Below the pieces are notes generated by a model. It had not been told where the DNA came from. It saw nothing but the letters and a program-made list of their open reading frames with translations, and did no database searches. Positions 54,500 to 63,903 of a DNA stretch of 64,000 nucleotides are shown here, one piece after another (positions within the stretch are counted from its first letter, which is position 1; every line of letters begins with the position of its first letter). Source of the DNA: Lysinibacillus antri (GTDB lineage: Bacteria > Bacillota > Bacilli > Bacillales_A > Planococcaceae). The DNA lies in the NCBI RefSeq assembly GCF_003977595.1, contig NZ_RYYR01000001.1:248001-312000 (forward strand), read 5' to 3'. The translations under genes and the position numbers were made by a program.

Positions 54500-55942
54500 T
54501 CAATACTTCCAAGGTGTGTAATGTGGTGAATACGGGTTCATATAAGGATAGCTTTGAAAGTCTGCTGGGTACATCATTTGTTGTTGTGGCATCATCGGGT
54601 TCATAGGTTGCATTTGATTTTGGTGTGTCATTGGATTCATAGAATATGGCATATTTTGATATGGCATTCCATGTTGTGACATAGGAGGCATCATTTGGTG
54701 TGGACTATCATTATGTCCGTAATAGCTTTGAGTTTGTGGTAAAGAACGACTATCTAGATCCAACATCTCGTGATACATATCAGCCGATTTTGCATCATTG
54801 TCATCATAATCATATTGGTTATGAGCATTCATATCATATTCAACTTTATCCGACATACTTTCCATTTCAGAAGAATCTAAAAGCCAATCTGGTAAACTTT
54901 GTTGCTCCGATTGCTCCATATATTGTTCCTGACCCGCAACATGCGAAACATCGTAATTTGGTTCGAAATATGGTAACCCATAAGGCATCATTTCTGGTGA
55001 CATACTTCCCTGACAACCACAAGGATTCACTTGTGGATATTGCTCATGATATCCAACTGGTAACTGGTGATGGTATTGTTGTTGCTCATGGCACCCACAT
55101 GGTGATTGGTGGTGATGGTGTTGCTCATGGCATCCACATGGCGATTGGTGGTGATGGTGTTTTTCATGGCATCCACATGGCGATTGGTGGTGATGGTGTT
55201 GTTTTTCATGGCATCCACATGGTGATTGGTGATGGTAATGATGTGGCTCAAAACATTCACATGGCATTGGGTGATAAACAGGTTGCATATAAGGAACATA
55301 AACGATTTGTGGTTGAGGAACTGGCACATACTCAACCTCTTTTTCTTTTTCCATAACAGGTTGTACTTGTACTTGCGGTTGTGGCATTTGAATTTGTGGC
55401 ATTTCAATAAAGATCGGCTGAGGCTGAGGCATTGGCATCGGCATAGGTTGTGGTTGCATTTGTGGCTGTGGTTGTTGGAAATGCATTTGTGGTGCAAAAT
55501 CCAAATGGAACTGTGGTGTCATATCAAATTGTGGCATTGGTTGTGGCATTGGCATTGGTGCTGTCATTTCTTCTTTTATAGGTTTTGTCATTTCTTCTTT
55601 TATCGGCATTGGCATTGGTGCCGTCATCTCTTCTTTTATTGGTGCTGTCATTTGTTCTTTAGTTGGCATTGGCATTGACATTGGCATCGGCATTTCTTCT
55701 GTCAATTTTTCCTTAGGCATTGTTTGCATTTCCTTCGAAGACATTGGTGCAGTTAGTTGCTCCTTAGTCATTGTCGATTTCGTAGGCATTGCTGTATCAG
55801 GTAAAATAATTTCCATTCCAGGGACAATATAATCTGGGTTCGCTAAATGAGCATTTAACGCTTTTAACTCATCTAGACCAATCCCATATTGTTTCGCAAT
55901 CCTCCAAAGTGTCTCACCTTTTTGAACAATATGAATTCGCAA
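54500..55942 (-). CDS. safA: SafA-like LysM spore coat morphogenetic protein
   Basis: The 480-residue protein has one N-terminal LysM domain (about residues 1-49: HIVQKGETLWRIAKQYGIGL, then DELKALNAHLANPDYIVPGM), matching SafA. SafA anchors the inner coat to the cortex in B. subtilis. The rest is low complexity: Met-Pro/Lys-Glu repeats (about residues 50-130), Gln/Pro/Met-rich stretch, a His/Cys repeat block (about 230-300) and a Met/Gln/Pro-rich tail. Start is TTG, seven bases after AAAGGAGG. It is divergent from niaR, which keeps its B. subtilis position; coxA is absent. Confidence 0.9.
   Translation of the reverse strand: MRIHIVQKGETLWRIAKQYGIGLDELKALNAHLANPDYIVPGMEIILPDTAMPTKSTMTKEQLTAPMSSKEMQTMPKEKLTEEMPMPMSMPMPTKEQMTAPIKEEMTAPMPMPIKEEMTKPIKEEMTAPMPMPQPMPQFDMTPQFHLDFAPQMHFQQPQPQMQPQPMPMPMPQPQPIFIEMPQIQMPQPQVQVQPVMEKEKEVEYVPVPQPQIVYVPYMQPVYHPMPCECFEPHHYHHQSPCGCHEKQHHHHQSPCGCHEKHHHHQSPCGCHEQHHHHQSPCGCHEQQQYHHQLPVGYHEQYPQVNPCGCQGSMSPEMMPYGLPYFEPNYDVSHVAGQEQYMEQSEQQSLPDWLLDSSEMESMSDKVEYDMNAHNQYDYDDNDAKSADMYHEMLDLDSRSLPQTQSYYGHNDSPHQMMPPMSQHGMPYQNMPYSMNPMTHQNQMQPMNPMMPQQQMMYPADFQSYPYMNPYSPHYTPWKY
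55040..55255 (-). repeat. His/Cys-rich tandem repeat inside safA
   Basis: Four to five in-frame units of about 14 residues with the form HHHHQSPCGCHEKQ (42-45 bases each), decaying at both ends. Each unit carries a CGC motif and a His run. The DNA repeat gives misleading open frames on the opposite strand. Confidence 0.9.
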
Positions 55943-56086
55943 GAAACATCCTCCTTTTCTCGTTTTATAATATGTGAATCAATTGAAAAGGACACAAAAA
56001 AATTCTTGGATTTAGTTCCTTCGTGATAAACTATGAATGAGGGAGTTATGTATATACATGAAATTTAATAGCAAAGAGGTGTTTGC

Positions 56087-56617
56087 ATGAAAAAATTATT
56101 AGGTGAGGATCGGCGAAATGAATTATTAACATTGTTGAAAAATGCAAATGGCCCTATAACTGGCACGGACCTTGCTAAACATTCCAATGTTTCTCGACAA
56201 GTAATTGTCAATGATATGAACTTATTAAAAGCTCGTAATGAACCGATTTTGGCAACTAGCCAAGGTTACATCTATATTAATAAAGATGAGAATGTCATGT
56301 ATTTTGAACGGAAAATTGTTTGCATACATACAGCAAATCAAGCTGAGGATGAAATGTTAACTATTGTAGATTGTGGTGTTACTTTAAAAAATGTCATTGT
56401 CGAACATCCCGTTTATGGTGAAATTACGGCTTCGATGATGTTATCTAACCGCAAAGATGTGGAAAATTTTCTTACACGTGTTCAAGAGACACAAGCCAGC
56501 TACTTATCTGCTTTAACAAACGGAACCCATTTACACGTCATTTCCGCCCCAACAGAGGAGCGATTAGATTTAGCAGAAAAAATGCTCCGAGAAAAGGGAT
56601 ATTTGGTTGAAGGTTAA
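56087..56617 (+). CDS. niaR: Niacin-responsive repressor NiaR (NadR, YrxA)
   Basis: The 176-residue protein has an N-terminal winged helix (NELLTLLKNANGPITGTDLA, then SNVSRQVIVNDMNLLKARNE) and a C-terminal 3H domain (GEITASMMLSNRKDVENFLT) that binds nicotinic acid. It represses NAD synthesis and niacin uptake genes in Bacillales. In B. subtilis it is divergent from nadB-nadA-nadC; here the divergent neighbour is safA, and no nad gene is in the window. I could not see a convincing NiaR operator in the 144-base gap. Start ATG follows AGAGGTG. Confidence 0.93.
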   Translation: MKKLLGEDRRNELLTLLKNANGPITGTDLAKHSNVSRQVIVNDMNLLKARNEPILATSQGYIYINKDENVMYFERKIVCIHTANQAEDEMLTIVDCGVTLKNVIVEHPVYGEITASMMLSNRKDVENFLTRVQETQASYLSALTNGTHLHVISAPTEERLDLAEKMLREKGYLVEG

Positions 56618-56628
56618 TGGATTTATTA

Positions 56629-56652
56629 CGCAGCTTACAATAGTAGGCTGCG
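56629..56652. repeat. Hairpin of the CGCRGCTTAC family, copy 2
   Basis: CGCAGCTTAC (56629-56638) pairs with GTAGGCTGCG (56643-56652), then CTATTTAT follows. Relative to the copy at 4145 both stem sides changed together (CGCGG/CCGCG to CGCAG/CTGCG). It may act as the terminator of niaR. Confidence 0.65.
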
Positions 56653-56696
56653 CTATTTATAGTTTACTGAATTTCCCGCATGTATTGCTTCCTTCT

Positions 56697-57080
56697 TTAA
56701 AGAAAACGATCGACTTCTTGTTTTGTTGGAATTTTACATTGATTATTCTTTATGAGGTGATGTCGATTTTTTGCTACAAAGTTGTATACAATATTTCCAA
56801 GTGGTGCTGGCACAATAATAAAGACATACAACAGTTTCCAAAAACCGTTCAAATGAAGCGCAATCTTTAAAGCAGCAGCTGATTTAACATAAGCCTGTTC
56901 TTGATCAATGAATAACACACTATCGATCGTCTTTGGTATGTTATATGCTTCTAATAATCTTTTTCCTGCGTCACTTTGCAAAGAGGCAAATTTAAACTGT
57001 TTTAATTGATCTCGCTTCATAATAAATTGTACGCTCTGATTACAAAAGTTACATTCCCCATCAAAAAGAACGATTTTCAT
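56697..57080 (-). CDS. DCC-family thiol-disulfide oxidoreductase-like protein (DUF393, YuxK)
   Basis: The 127-residue protein begins MKIVLFDGECNFCNQSVQFI, carrying the DGxCxxC motif that names the DCC family. KFASLQSDAGKRLLEAYNIP and SVLFIDQEQAYVKSAAALKI complete the domain. A thiol-redox role is presumed for the family but not proven. Start ATG 57080 follows GAGGTG; a GTG 12 bases upstream is less likely. It is 14 bases downstream of pheA and may share its transcript. Confidence 0.9.
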   Translation of the reverse strand: MKIVLFDGECNFCNQSVQFIMKRDQLKQFKFASLQSDAGKRLLEAYNIPKTIDSVLFIDQEQAYVKSAAALKIALHLNGFWKLLYVFIIVPAPLGNIVYNFVAKNRHHLIKNNQCKIPTKQEVDRFL

Positions 57081-57093
57081 AGGAATCCGCACC

Positions 57094-57966
57094 TCATTCA
57101 GGTGTTAAATATGTATAATATGTTCCAAGTGATTTTACTGTGCAACCAAGTGCTTCTAATTCTTCTTTTGCTCCTTTTACCATTAATTCATTTTCGTCTG
57201 CTAATATATCAATGATAAAGAAATAATCTCCTAAGCCTGTTTTTAAAGGTCGTGATTCAATTTTACTTAGGTCAATTCGACGCCATGCAAATACAGATAA
57301 TACTTGGTGTAATGCTCCAGAAACGTTCGTTGGGAGTGTTAACATGAATGTTGTTTTCGCCTTACCCTCTGATTGTTCCATTGGCAATCGCGAATTTTCT
57401 TTTGATAATACAAAGAAGCGAGTATGATTGAAATGAAAATCATGGATATTTGGCTCAACGATTTCTAAATCATATTTTTGAGCAGAACTACTATTACCAA
57501 TTGCCGCAATACATTTGTCTGGGTGATCCGCAACAAATTTTGCCGCCGCTGCTGTGGATGAAGATTGATGTAATGGAACAGAGCTAAAACGATAAAATAA
57601 ATATTTATGACACTGTGCTAATGCATGGGAATGAGAATAAACACCTTCAATTTTTTGCCAATTAGCTACTTGTGCTTTATGTACCATTAAGTGCTGTTGG
57701 ATTTTAGATAATACTTCACCTACAACATATAAGTTTGCTTCATGGTATAAATAATCAATTGTTAGAGGGACTGTTCCTTCTAATGCATTTTCAACTGGAA
57801 CAACGGCATAGTCAACCTTGCCTTCAGATACCGCCTCAATACATTCCGGAATCGTCGTATACGGCATTAGCCATTCATTTGGGAATATCCCTTTTGTTGC
57901 TAAATATGTAAAAGATGCTTCTGGCCCTAAATAGGCAACCCGTTTCTCCCAATCTTGATGTTTCAC
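57094..57966 (-). CDS. pheA: Prephenate dehydratase
   Basis: PheA converts prephenate to phenylpyruvate in phenylalanine synthesis. The 290-residue protein has the PDT domain (VAYLGPEASFTYLATKGIFP, VPVENALEGTVPLTIDYLYH), the conserved NHTRFFVLSKEN block, and a C-terminal ACT regulatory domain (TNVSGALHQVLSVFAWRRID, ending in ESRPLKTGLGDYFFIIDI, the Phe-binding ESRP motif). Start is GTG after AGGGGG. In Bacillus-like genomes prephenate is also needed for the TrhP reaction. Confidence 0.96.
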   Translation of the reverse strand: MKHQDWEKRVAYLGPEASFTYLATKGIFPNEWLMPYTTIPECIEAVSEGKVDYAVVPVENALEGTVPLTIDYLYHEANLYVVGEVLSKIQQHLMVHKAQVANWQKIEGVYSHSHALAQCHKYLFYRFSSVPLHQSSSTAAAAKFVADHPDKCIAAIGNSSSAQKYDLEIVEPNIHDFHFNHTRFFVLSKENSRLPMEQSEGKAKTTFMLTLPTNVSGALHQVLSVFAWRRIDLSKIESRPLKTGLGDYFFIIDILADENELMVKGAKEELEALGCTVKSLGTYYTYLTPE

Positions 57967-58049
57967 GTTTTATGCCCCCTAGTTTTTTAATTTTTCAAAA
58001 TGTTTTAGTTGAAAAAGAGAGAGCAATATTACATGCTCTCTAAATGTTT

Positions 58050-58505
58050 TTATAAAGCCCCAGAACTAATCACTTCTGCAGACTCTACAAATTCTAGTTT
58101 CTTTAATTGTTGAATTAATTGATCCAACTCGATTGTCATACTTGTAACATCTAATGACAATGTTACATTGGCACGACCTTGAATTGGAATCGTTTGGTGA
58201 ATGGTCAACACATTACAATGTGAAATGGTCACCACTTCTAATAGTCTTGCTAATGCACCCTTTTCATCTTGCAATTGAATAAAGATGGTTAATATTCTTT
58301 CTCGAACGATGGAGTGGAAAGGAAAAACGGCATCTCGATATTTATAAAATGCGCTCCGTGACAAATCCACTTCCTTGACCGCATCCCATATGGATGATAC
58401 TGCTCCACTTTGCAAAAGATGTTTTGCTTGTAAAGTTTTTTGCATCGCATCTGTTAGCACATCTTCACGTACTAAATAATATCTTTGATTCGCAACGTTT
58501 TTCAT
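58050..58505 (-). CDS. pheB: ACT domain protein PheB
   Basis: The 151-residue protein begins MKNVANQRYYLVREDVLTDA and has a helical N-terminal part (SSIWDAVKEVDLSRSAFYKY RD) followed by an ACT domain (EKGALARLLEVVTISHCNVL, GRANVTLSLDVTSMTIELDQ). It was once described as a chorismate mutase, but no such activity is established; an amino-acid-sensing role is likely. It lies between obg and pheA as in B. subtilis. Start ATG 58505 follows GGGGGG. Confidence 0.93.
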   Translation of the reverse strand: MKNVANQRYYLVREDVLTDAMQKTLQAKHLLQSGAVSSIWDAVKEVDLSRSAFYKYRDAVFPFHSIVRERILTIFIQLQDEKGALARLLEVVTISHCNVLTIHQTIPIQGRANVTLSLDVTSMTIELDQLIQQLKKLEFVESAEVISSGAL

Positions 58506-58532
58506 ACTTTCCCCCCACAAATCCCTTAAAAA

Positions 58533-59828
58533 TTACTCAATAAATTCAAATTCAAATTCCATTAATCGGACAATGTCACCATCCGTTGCGCCACGCTCAC
58601 GTAATGCATCATCTACACCCATTGCACGTAATTGTCTTGCAAATCGACGAATCCCATCTTCACGGCTAAAGTCTGTCATTTTAAATAGACGTTCAATCGA
58701 GTACCCCGATAATACAAATGCTCCATCATCATCCCGTGTAATGTCGAAGTCTTCACCTTTTTTCTCATGCTTATAAAGAACGGTTGCATCACTTTCTTCT
58801 TCAATCACTTCATGCAGTTCGAAATGTGGTGTCACTTCTAATAAGTCCGCGATTTCAAATAATACTGGTTTTAACCCTTGACGTGATACTGCTGATACCG
58901 GGAATACTTTCACTGCATCCCCTACTTTTTTCTTGAACTCTTCTAAGTTCTCTTCAGCATCTGGCATGTCCATTTTGTTTGCTACAACAATTTGAGGACG
59001 TTCCGTTAATCGTAAATTATATTGCTTAAGCTCTTCATTAATCTTTACAAAGTCCTCGTATGGATCGCGGCCTTCCATTCCTGACATATCGACTACATGG
59101 ACGATTACTCTTGTACGTTCGATATGACGAAGGAATTGCATACCTAAACCTACCCCTTGATGCGCTCCCTCAATTAAACCTGGTAAATCGGCCATTGCAA
59201 AACTTCTTCCATCTTCCGTTTCAACCATTCCTAAATTCGGTACGATTGTTGTAAAATGATATGCGCCAATTTTTGGCTTTGCTGCTGAAACTACTGATAA
59301 AAGGGTTGATTTCCCTACACTTGGATATCCAACTAATCCAACATCTGCAAGTACTTTTAATTCTAATATAACATTTAATTCTTGTCCTGGCTCCCCTTTT
59401 TCTGCAAGTTCTGGAGCAGGGTTTGCTGGTGTTGCAAAACGAGAATTCCCTCGTCCACCGCGTCCACCTTGTGCAATAACGGCTGTTTGTCCATGTTCAA
59501 CTAAGTCTGCAATTACAGCCTTCGTTTCTTCATTTATTACGACCGTTCCAGGTGGTACTTTTACAACTGTATCGCCAGCATTTCTTCCGTGCATGCCTTT
59601 ACTCATCCCGTGCTCGCCACGATCTGCCTTGAAATTACGCTTATAACGGAAATCCATTAGCGTTCGTAATCCTTCTTCTACTTCAAAAACGATATTCCCG
59701 CCATGACCACCATCGCCACCTGCTGGACCACCATTGGGTACGTATTTTTCACGGCGAAAAGCAACCATTCCATCTCCACCGTCGCCACCCTTAACATAAA
59801 CTTTAACGTGATCGACAAACATACTCAT
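58533..59828 (-). CDS. obg: GTPase Obg
   Basis: Obg binds the 50S subunit and couples ribosome assembly and stress signalling; in B. subtilis it is also needed for sporulation. The 431-residue protein has the glycine-rich Obg fold ([20 protein letters not shown]), G1 [10 protein letters not shown]3 [13 protein letters not shown]4 NKMD, and the OCT C-terminal domain ([20 protein letters not shown]). Start ATG follows AGGAGTG. Confidence 0.98.
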   Translation of the reverse strand: MSMFVDHVKVYVKGGDGGDGMVAFRREKYVPNGGPAGGDGGHGGNIVFEVEEGLRTLMDFRYKRNFKADRGEHGMSKGMHGRNAGDTVVKVPPGTVVINEETKAVIADLVEHGQTAVIAQGGRGGRGNSRFATPANPAPELAEKGEPGQELNVILELKVLADVGLVGYPSVGKSTLLSVVSAAKPKIGAYHFTTIVPNLGMVETEDGRSFAMADLPGLIEGAHQGVGLGMQFLRHIERTRVIVHVVDMSGMEGRDPYEDFVKINEELKQYNLRLTERPQIVVANKMDMPDAEENLEEFKKKVGDAVKVFPVSAVSRQGLKPVLFEIADLLEVTPHFELHEVIEEESDATVLYKHEKKGEDFDITRDDDGAFVLSGYSIERLFKMTDFSREDGIRRFARQLRAMGVDDALRERGATDGDIVRLMEFEFEFIE

Positions 59829-59885
59829 ACTTTCACTCCTGTTCTTAGAAAAACATCTTATCAGATCGAATGAGTCCTACTCTTT

Positions 59886-60410
59886 CTAATCTTCTAAGCT
59901 CAATACATATTTCCATACTTGATTAGTTTGTTCATATGTTTGAATTTTTACATTTGCTAACTCTTGACGCGTAAATTGTGTTGCATCCCAATTTCCCTTT
60001 AAATCAAAAGTTAATTTAAAGCTACTTTCTATTGAATCAATCTCAATGACTAACTGTTGTTCAGTAAAAGGATCTAAATGATCATATACATGAATAACTG
60101 TCTTTTCTAAGTATTCTACAATTTGCTCATCTTTTTTCATATCAACAGGAACTACTACATTACTTTTTAATGTCAATTCAAGTGCTGGAAATCGCCATTG
60201 CAAAGTTTGTAGCCATTCTACGGTTTTTGGTAATTTTAATTTATTTATATTAGAAAAGGTTTTGCAAGCAGTCGAAACTTCATTGATAATATTTTTCGCT
60301 TCGTCTACCTTTCCTAATTCTAAATTCATTTTTATTAACTGCAGATGATTCATAAAATCATGATTAGCAAATCTTATAACATCACTATTCGAAAGTGTAG
60401 GAATTTTCAT
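59886..60410 (-). CDS. spo0B: Sporulation initiation phosphotransferase Spo0B
   Basis: Spo0B passes phosphate from Spo0F to Spo0A. The 174-residue protein has the histidine helix NHDFMNHLQLIKMNLELGKV, where H17 (in ANHDFMNHLQ) aligns with the phospho-accepting His30 of B. subtilis, and a C-terminal degenerate GHKL-like domain. Sequence divergence is high, as usual for the family. Start ATG 60410 is six bases after GGAGG. The obg neighbour is conserved. A terminator for rpmA lies upstream, so spo0B probably has its own promoter. Confidence 0.93.
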   Translation of the reverse strand: MKIPTLSNSDVIRFANHDFMNHLQLIKMNLELGKVDEAKNIINEVSTACKTFSNINKLKLPKTVEWLQTLQWRFPALELTLKSNVVVPVDMKKDEQIVEYLEKTVIHVYDHLDPFTEQQLVIEIDSIESSFKLTFDLKGNWDATQFTRQELANVKIQTYEQTNQVWKYVLSLED

Positions 60411-60514
60411 ATTGAACCTCCAACCAAATCTAGTCAAAATTGCTATTAACAGAATAAGTATAACAATTTTCCCTATTTTTTTCTGCCTCGAATACTTTGA
60501 GAAAATTTCAATTA

Positions 60515-60562
60515 TCCATAGAAAAGCGAAAGGCGCTCGCTTAGCTCCGAAAATTTTATACG
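60515..60562. repeat. Fragment of the AAAAGCG interspersed repeat
   Basis: AGAAAAGCGAAAGGCGCTCG, CTTAGCTCCGAAAATTTTATAC resembles the two ends of the composite repeat joined with most of the interior missing. It lies between spo0B and the rpmA terminator. Confidence 0.55.
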
Positions 60563-60574
60563 TTCTTCACCAAC

Positions 60575-60606
60575 AAAAAAGGACTGCTGACTAGCAGTCC
60601 TTTTTT
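60575..60606 (-). terminator. Terminator of rplU-prp-rpmA
   Basis: GGACTGCT (60581-60588) pairs with AGCAGTCC (60593-60600), with AAAAAA/TTTTTT flanks on both strands. Confidence 0.92.
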
Positions 60607-60617
60607 ATGTTCATCGA

Positions 60618-61275
<658 letters not shown>

Positions 61276-61289
61276 CTGTTTCACCTCGA

Positions 61290-61598
61290 TTAAGCGTTGA
61301 TTGATTCAACAACTAATTTAGTGTATGGTTGACGATGACCTTGTTTACGACGGTAGTTTTTCTTCGCTTTGTATTTGAATACAGTGATTTTTTTAGCGCG
61401 ACCTTCTTTAACAACTTTCGCTGTTACAGTAGCACCATCAACAGTAGGAGCACCTACTTTAACTGTTTCGCCACCTACGAATAAAACTTTATCAAAAGTT
61501 ACTACTTCGTCAGCTTCAACACCTAGTTTTTCAACGTAGATTTCTTGTCCAGCTTCTACTTTGATTTGTTTTCCACCAGTTTCGATAATTGCGTACAT
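61290..61598 (-). CDS. rplU: Ribosomal protein L21
   Basis: The 102-residue protein begins [20 protein letters not shown] and ends [20 protein letters not shown], both typical of L21. It is first in the rplU-prp-rpmA operon behind a structured leader. Ribosome site GAGGAGGTG is strong. Confidence 0.98.
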   Translation of the reverse strand: MYAIIETGGKQIKVEAGQEIYVEKLGVEADEVVTFDKVLFVGGETVKVGAPTVDGATVTAKVVKEGRAKKITVFKYKAKKNYRRKQGHRQPYTKLVVESINA

Positions 61599-61701
61599 TT
61601 ACTTGCACCTCCTCTAAGTCTCAGACTCGCCTGTTATGAAAGGTGATCTTTCGATACTTAAACCTTCCCAGAGCGGTTGTAGCACGGGTGCTACAAACAA
61701 C
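61599..61701 (-). promoter_or_regulatory. L21 leader RNA
   Basis: A ~100-base structured leader lies between the promoter and rplU. On the minus strand it contains a TGTAGCACCCGTGCTACA hairpin, CCGCTCTGGGAAGG, and the conserved AGGCGAGTCTGAGACTTAG segment near the ribosome site. This matches the Firmicute L21 leader family, thought to bind L21 (or its operon products) for autoregulation. Confidence 0.85.
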
Positions 61702-61707
61702 ATTACA

Positions 61708-61736
61708 ATAATAGCATCTTAGAAATTCTAAGTCAA
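61708..61736 (-). promoter_or_regulatory. Sigma-A promoter of rplU operon
   Basis: TTGACT (61736-61731) and TATTAT (61713-61708) are 17 bases apart on the minus strand; transcription would start near 61701. The -35 overlaps the last codons of spoIVFB. Confidence 0.8.
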
Positions 61737-62342
61737 CCGATTCATCACATATTTTTCAAATGCTAATCGATATTTCCGATAGCGCCATTCACTTACTAAT
61801 TTTATAAATATAAAAATGCTTAATACTAATAAAAATAGCGTTTTCGGCAACATAATAAACGTGATTATGATTGTTAAAATAGTAAGTAGAAGTGAAACTG
61901 ATAAGTACATTTCAAAGAGCCTTGCTTTCGGATAAAACATTAAAATAAAGGATAATACAATTCTTCCGCCATCTAGTGGCCAAACTGGAATCATATTAAC
62001 CGCTAATAAAACCAATTGAATTTTAATTAATGGTTCTGCTAACAATGGATCTAAAAATGGAATGACCAAAAAACAACACAGTGTAGCAATTGGTCCACCG
62101 AGAGCGATGATTAATTGCTTCTTTGGTGATAGAGCAATTCCTCCTTTAAGCTGAATTTCTCCCCCATAAGGCATAATGACACATCGCTCTACCTTTACTT
62201 TACAAAAATAAGCTGCAAGGATATGACCGAATTCATGAATAATTAAAGACGATAGAATAAGTGCATAATACGAAACATTCCCATACAACACCATACTAAA
62301 CAAAATCGGCAAAAATAATGGATGAATGGTCATCCGCATCAT
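61728..62342 (-). CDS. spoIVFB: Stage IV sporulation protein FB (site-2 intramembrane metalloprotease)
   Basis: SpoIVFB cleaves pro-sigma-K in the mother cell. The protein has ~204 residues from ATG 62342, which overlaps the spoIVFA stop as ATGA, suggesting translational coupling; a longer in-frame ATG at 62366 lacks a ribosome site. HEFGH at residues 36-40 is the zinc site, and NMIPVWPLDGGRIVLSFILM carries the third ligand Asp. About six membrane helices are visible. SpoIVFA upstream would regulate it. Confidence 0.93.
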   Translation of the reverse strand: MMRMTIHPLFLPILFSMVLYGNVSYYALILSSLIIHEFGHILAAYFCKVKVERCVIMPYGGEIQLKGGIALSPKKQLIIALGGPIATLCCFLVIPFLDPLLAEPLIKIQLVLLAVNMIPVWPLDGGRIVLSFILMFYPKARLFEMYLSVSLLLTILTIIITFIMLPKTLFLLVLSIFIFIKLVSEWRYRKYRLAFEKYVMNRLT

Positions 62343-62908
62343 GATTGCGTATGCTCTTTCATCCATTGTAGTGTTTGTTCAAGATTCAAATCCTTCCCAT
62401 CCATTTCGATTTTTATATATAAATCACCTGGTTCTTTGTTTGCAATCGTGCTGCCTCTTTCAATTGATGTATACGGTAACAACGAGAAGGAATCTACATT
62501 GCCATAAGTTACGGTTGTATCATCTTCATAAAAAACCGAAATTGTTTTTCCTGTTGTTTTTGAATGCCCAGTATATACGACAAGACCATTTTCAATCGCT
62601 AGAATAGGAATTGTTTTTTCAAAAGTTAATAAATATCCACTGTCATAGGGCTTAATTGCCACAAAGGATAATAGCTCTTGGTTCACAGTCTCCGATGAAA
62701 CAGTTATTTTTGTTCCTTGTTCATCCCCAAATACATTTCGTAGCAAGTTCCGCATCATCGATAAATCTTCTGAACTGTACACAACTTTCTTTACATCAAT
62801 ATTTATTTGTTCACGCTCTTGCAACTGAGTGCCAGTTAATACAAGTGCACAAAGAACAAAGGCCGCAATCCATTTCCATTTTTTGTTCACTACCTCATCC
62901 ATTCTCAT
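62339..62908 (-). CDS. spoIVFA: Stage IV sporulation protein FA (regulator of SpoIVFB)
   Basis: The 189-residue protein has one membrane helix near the N-terminus (KWIAAFVLCALVLTGTQLQE) and a C-terminal degenerate LytM/M23-like domain (GLVVYTGHSKTTGKTISVFY, NVDSFSLLPYTSIERGSTIA). In B. subtilis SpoIVFA with BofA holds SpoIVFB inactive until SpoIVB cleaves it. This one is ~75 residues shorter than the B. subtilis protein, mainly in the cytoplasmic N-terminus. The ribosome site is weak. Confidence 0.9.
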   Translation of the reverse strand: MRMDEVVNKKWKWIAAFVLCALVLTGTQLQEREQINIDVKKVVYSSEDLSMMRNLLRNVFGDEQGTKITVSSETVNQELLSFVAIKPYDSGYLLTFEKTIPILAIENGLVVYTGHSKTTGKTISVFYEDDTTVTYGNVDSFSLLPYTSIERGSTIANKEPGDLYIKIEMDGKDLNLEQTLQWMKEHTQS

Positions 62909-63049
62909 TTTTCATAGTATATGAAAAATATGAAAATACGATTCAATGAGATTTAGAAAAACTCAATTTTCTTTGGCGTAAAAAGAGTTAATTAAAGAAT
63001 CGATATTTAGCACAAGTGTAATAACGGCAAATGTTCTAAGTTATTTTAA

Positions 63050-63092
63050 GAAAAATAAAAAGGCTATTGAAATCGATGTATCAATAACCTTT
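63050..63092 (-). terminator. Terminator of minCD
   Basis: On the minus strand AAAGGTTATTGA (63092-63081) pairs with TCAATAGCCTTT (63070-63059), with a wobble, followed by TTATTTTTC. It is 12 bases after the minD stop. It separates minCD from spoIVFA, unlike a single long operon. Confidence 0.85.
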
Positions 63093-63104
63093 ACTTTGAA
63101 AATA

Positions 63105-63902
63105 TTATTTTGAGAAAATAGAAATCAGTTTTTTGAACATGCCTTTTTGTTCGCCTTCAATCGTCATAAGAGGAACCGATTCTCCTAAAATTCTCCGCGC
63201 AATGTTACGGTAACCTAAAGATGCTTTATTATTTGGATTCATGACAATTGGTTCACCTTTATTAGAAGACGTAATTACTTCCTCATTATCAATAATTATA
63301 CCGAGCAAATCAATCGATAAATGTAAAGTAATTTGATTAATATCCATTGTTTCATCATTATTCATTAATTCTTTACGAATGCGATTAATGATTAGTTTAG
63401 GTGGTTCAATATCCTCTTTTTCAAGTAAACCGATAATGCGATCTGCATCTCGTATAGCTGAAATTTCCGGAGTTGTTACAACAATAGCGCGATCTGCACC
63501 AGCTACTGCATTTTTATATCCTTGTTCGATTCCTGCGGGGCAATCAATTAATACATAATCATATTCTCGTTTTAATTCATCAATTAAACTCTTCATTTGC
63601 TCTGGCGTTACAGCGTTTTTGTCCGTTGTTTGAGCAGCCGGTAATAAAAATAGTTTTTCTTCTACACGCTTGTCCCGAACAAGCGCTTGATGTACTTTAC
63701 AGCGGCCTTCTATTACATCGACTAAATCATAGATTATACGATTATCTAATCCTAGTACTAAGTCTAAGTTTCGTAAGCCAATATCTGTATCTACTAAACA
63801 TACTTTCTTCCCTTGAAGAGCCAATGCAGTTCCCAGATTGGCGGTTGTTGTTGTTTTACCTACCCCGCCTTTACCTGAAGTTATTACAATTGCTTCACCC
63901 AC
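63105..63902 (-). CDS. minD: Septum site-determining ATPase MinD
   Basis: The 265-residue deviant-Walker ATPase has SGKGGVGKTTTTANLG (about residues 9-24), VLIDCPAGIEQGYKNAVAGA, and a C-terminal amphipathic membrane-targeting helix (MFKKLISIFSK). It recruits MinC to the membrane to block polar division. Start is GTG, eight bases after AAAGGAGG. The minC stop lies inside the leader, two bases before the minD start. Confidence 0.97.
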   Translation of the reverse strand: MGEAIVITSGKGGVGKTTTTANLGTALALQGKKVCLVDTDIGLRNLDLVLGLDNRIIYDLVDVIEGRCKVHQALVRDKRVEEKLFLLPAAQTTDKNAVTPEQMKSLIDELKREYDYVLIDCPAGIEQGYKNAVAGADRAIVVTTPEISAIRDADRIIGLLEKEDIEPPKLIINRIRKELMNNDETMDINQITLHLSIDLLGIIIDNEEVITSSNKGEPIVMNPNNKASLGYRNIARRILGESVPLMTIEGEQKGMFKKLISIFSK

Positions 63903-63903
63903 A

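Noticed and set aside
55040-55255. CRISPR-like regular repeats
   Set aside because: Units are in-frame codon repeats of a protein, spacing is a multiple of three and there are no unique spacers or cas genes.
54700-55356. 218-codon plus-strand frame antisense to safA
   Set aside because: It is produced by the low-complexity His/Met repeats of safA read in reverse, has no ribosome site and resembles no protein.
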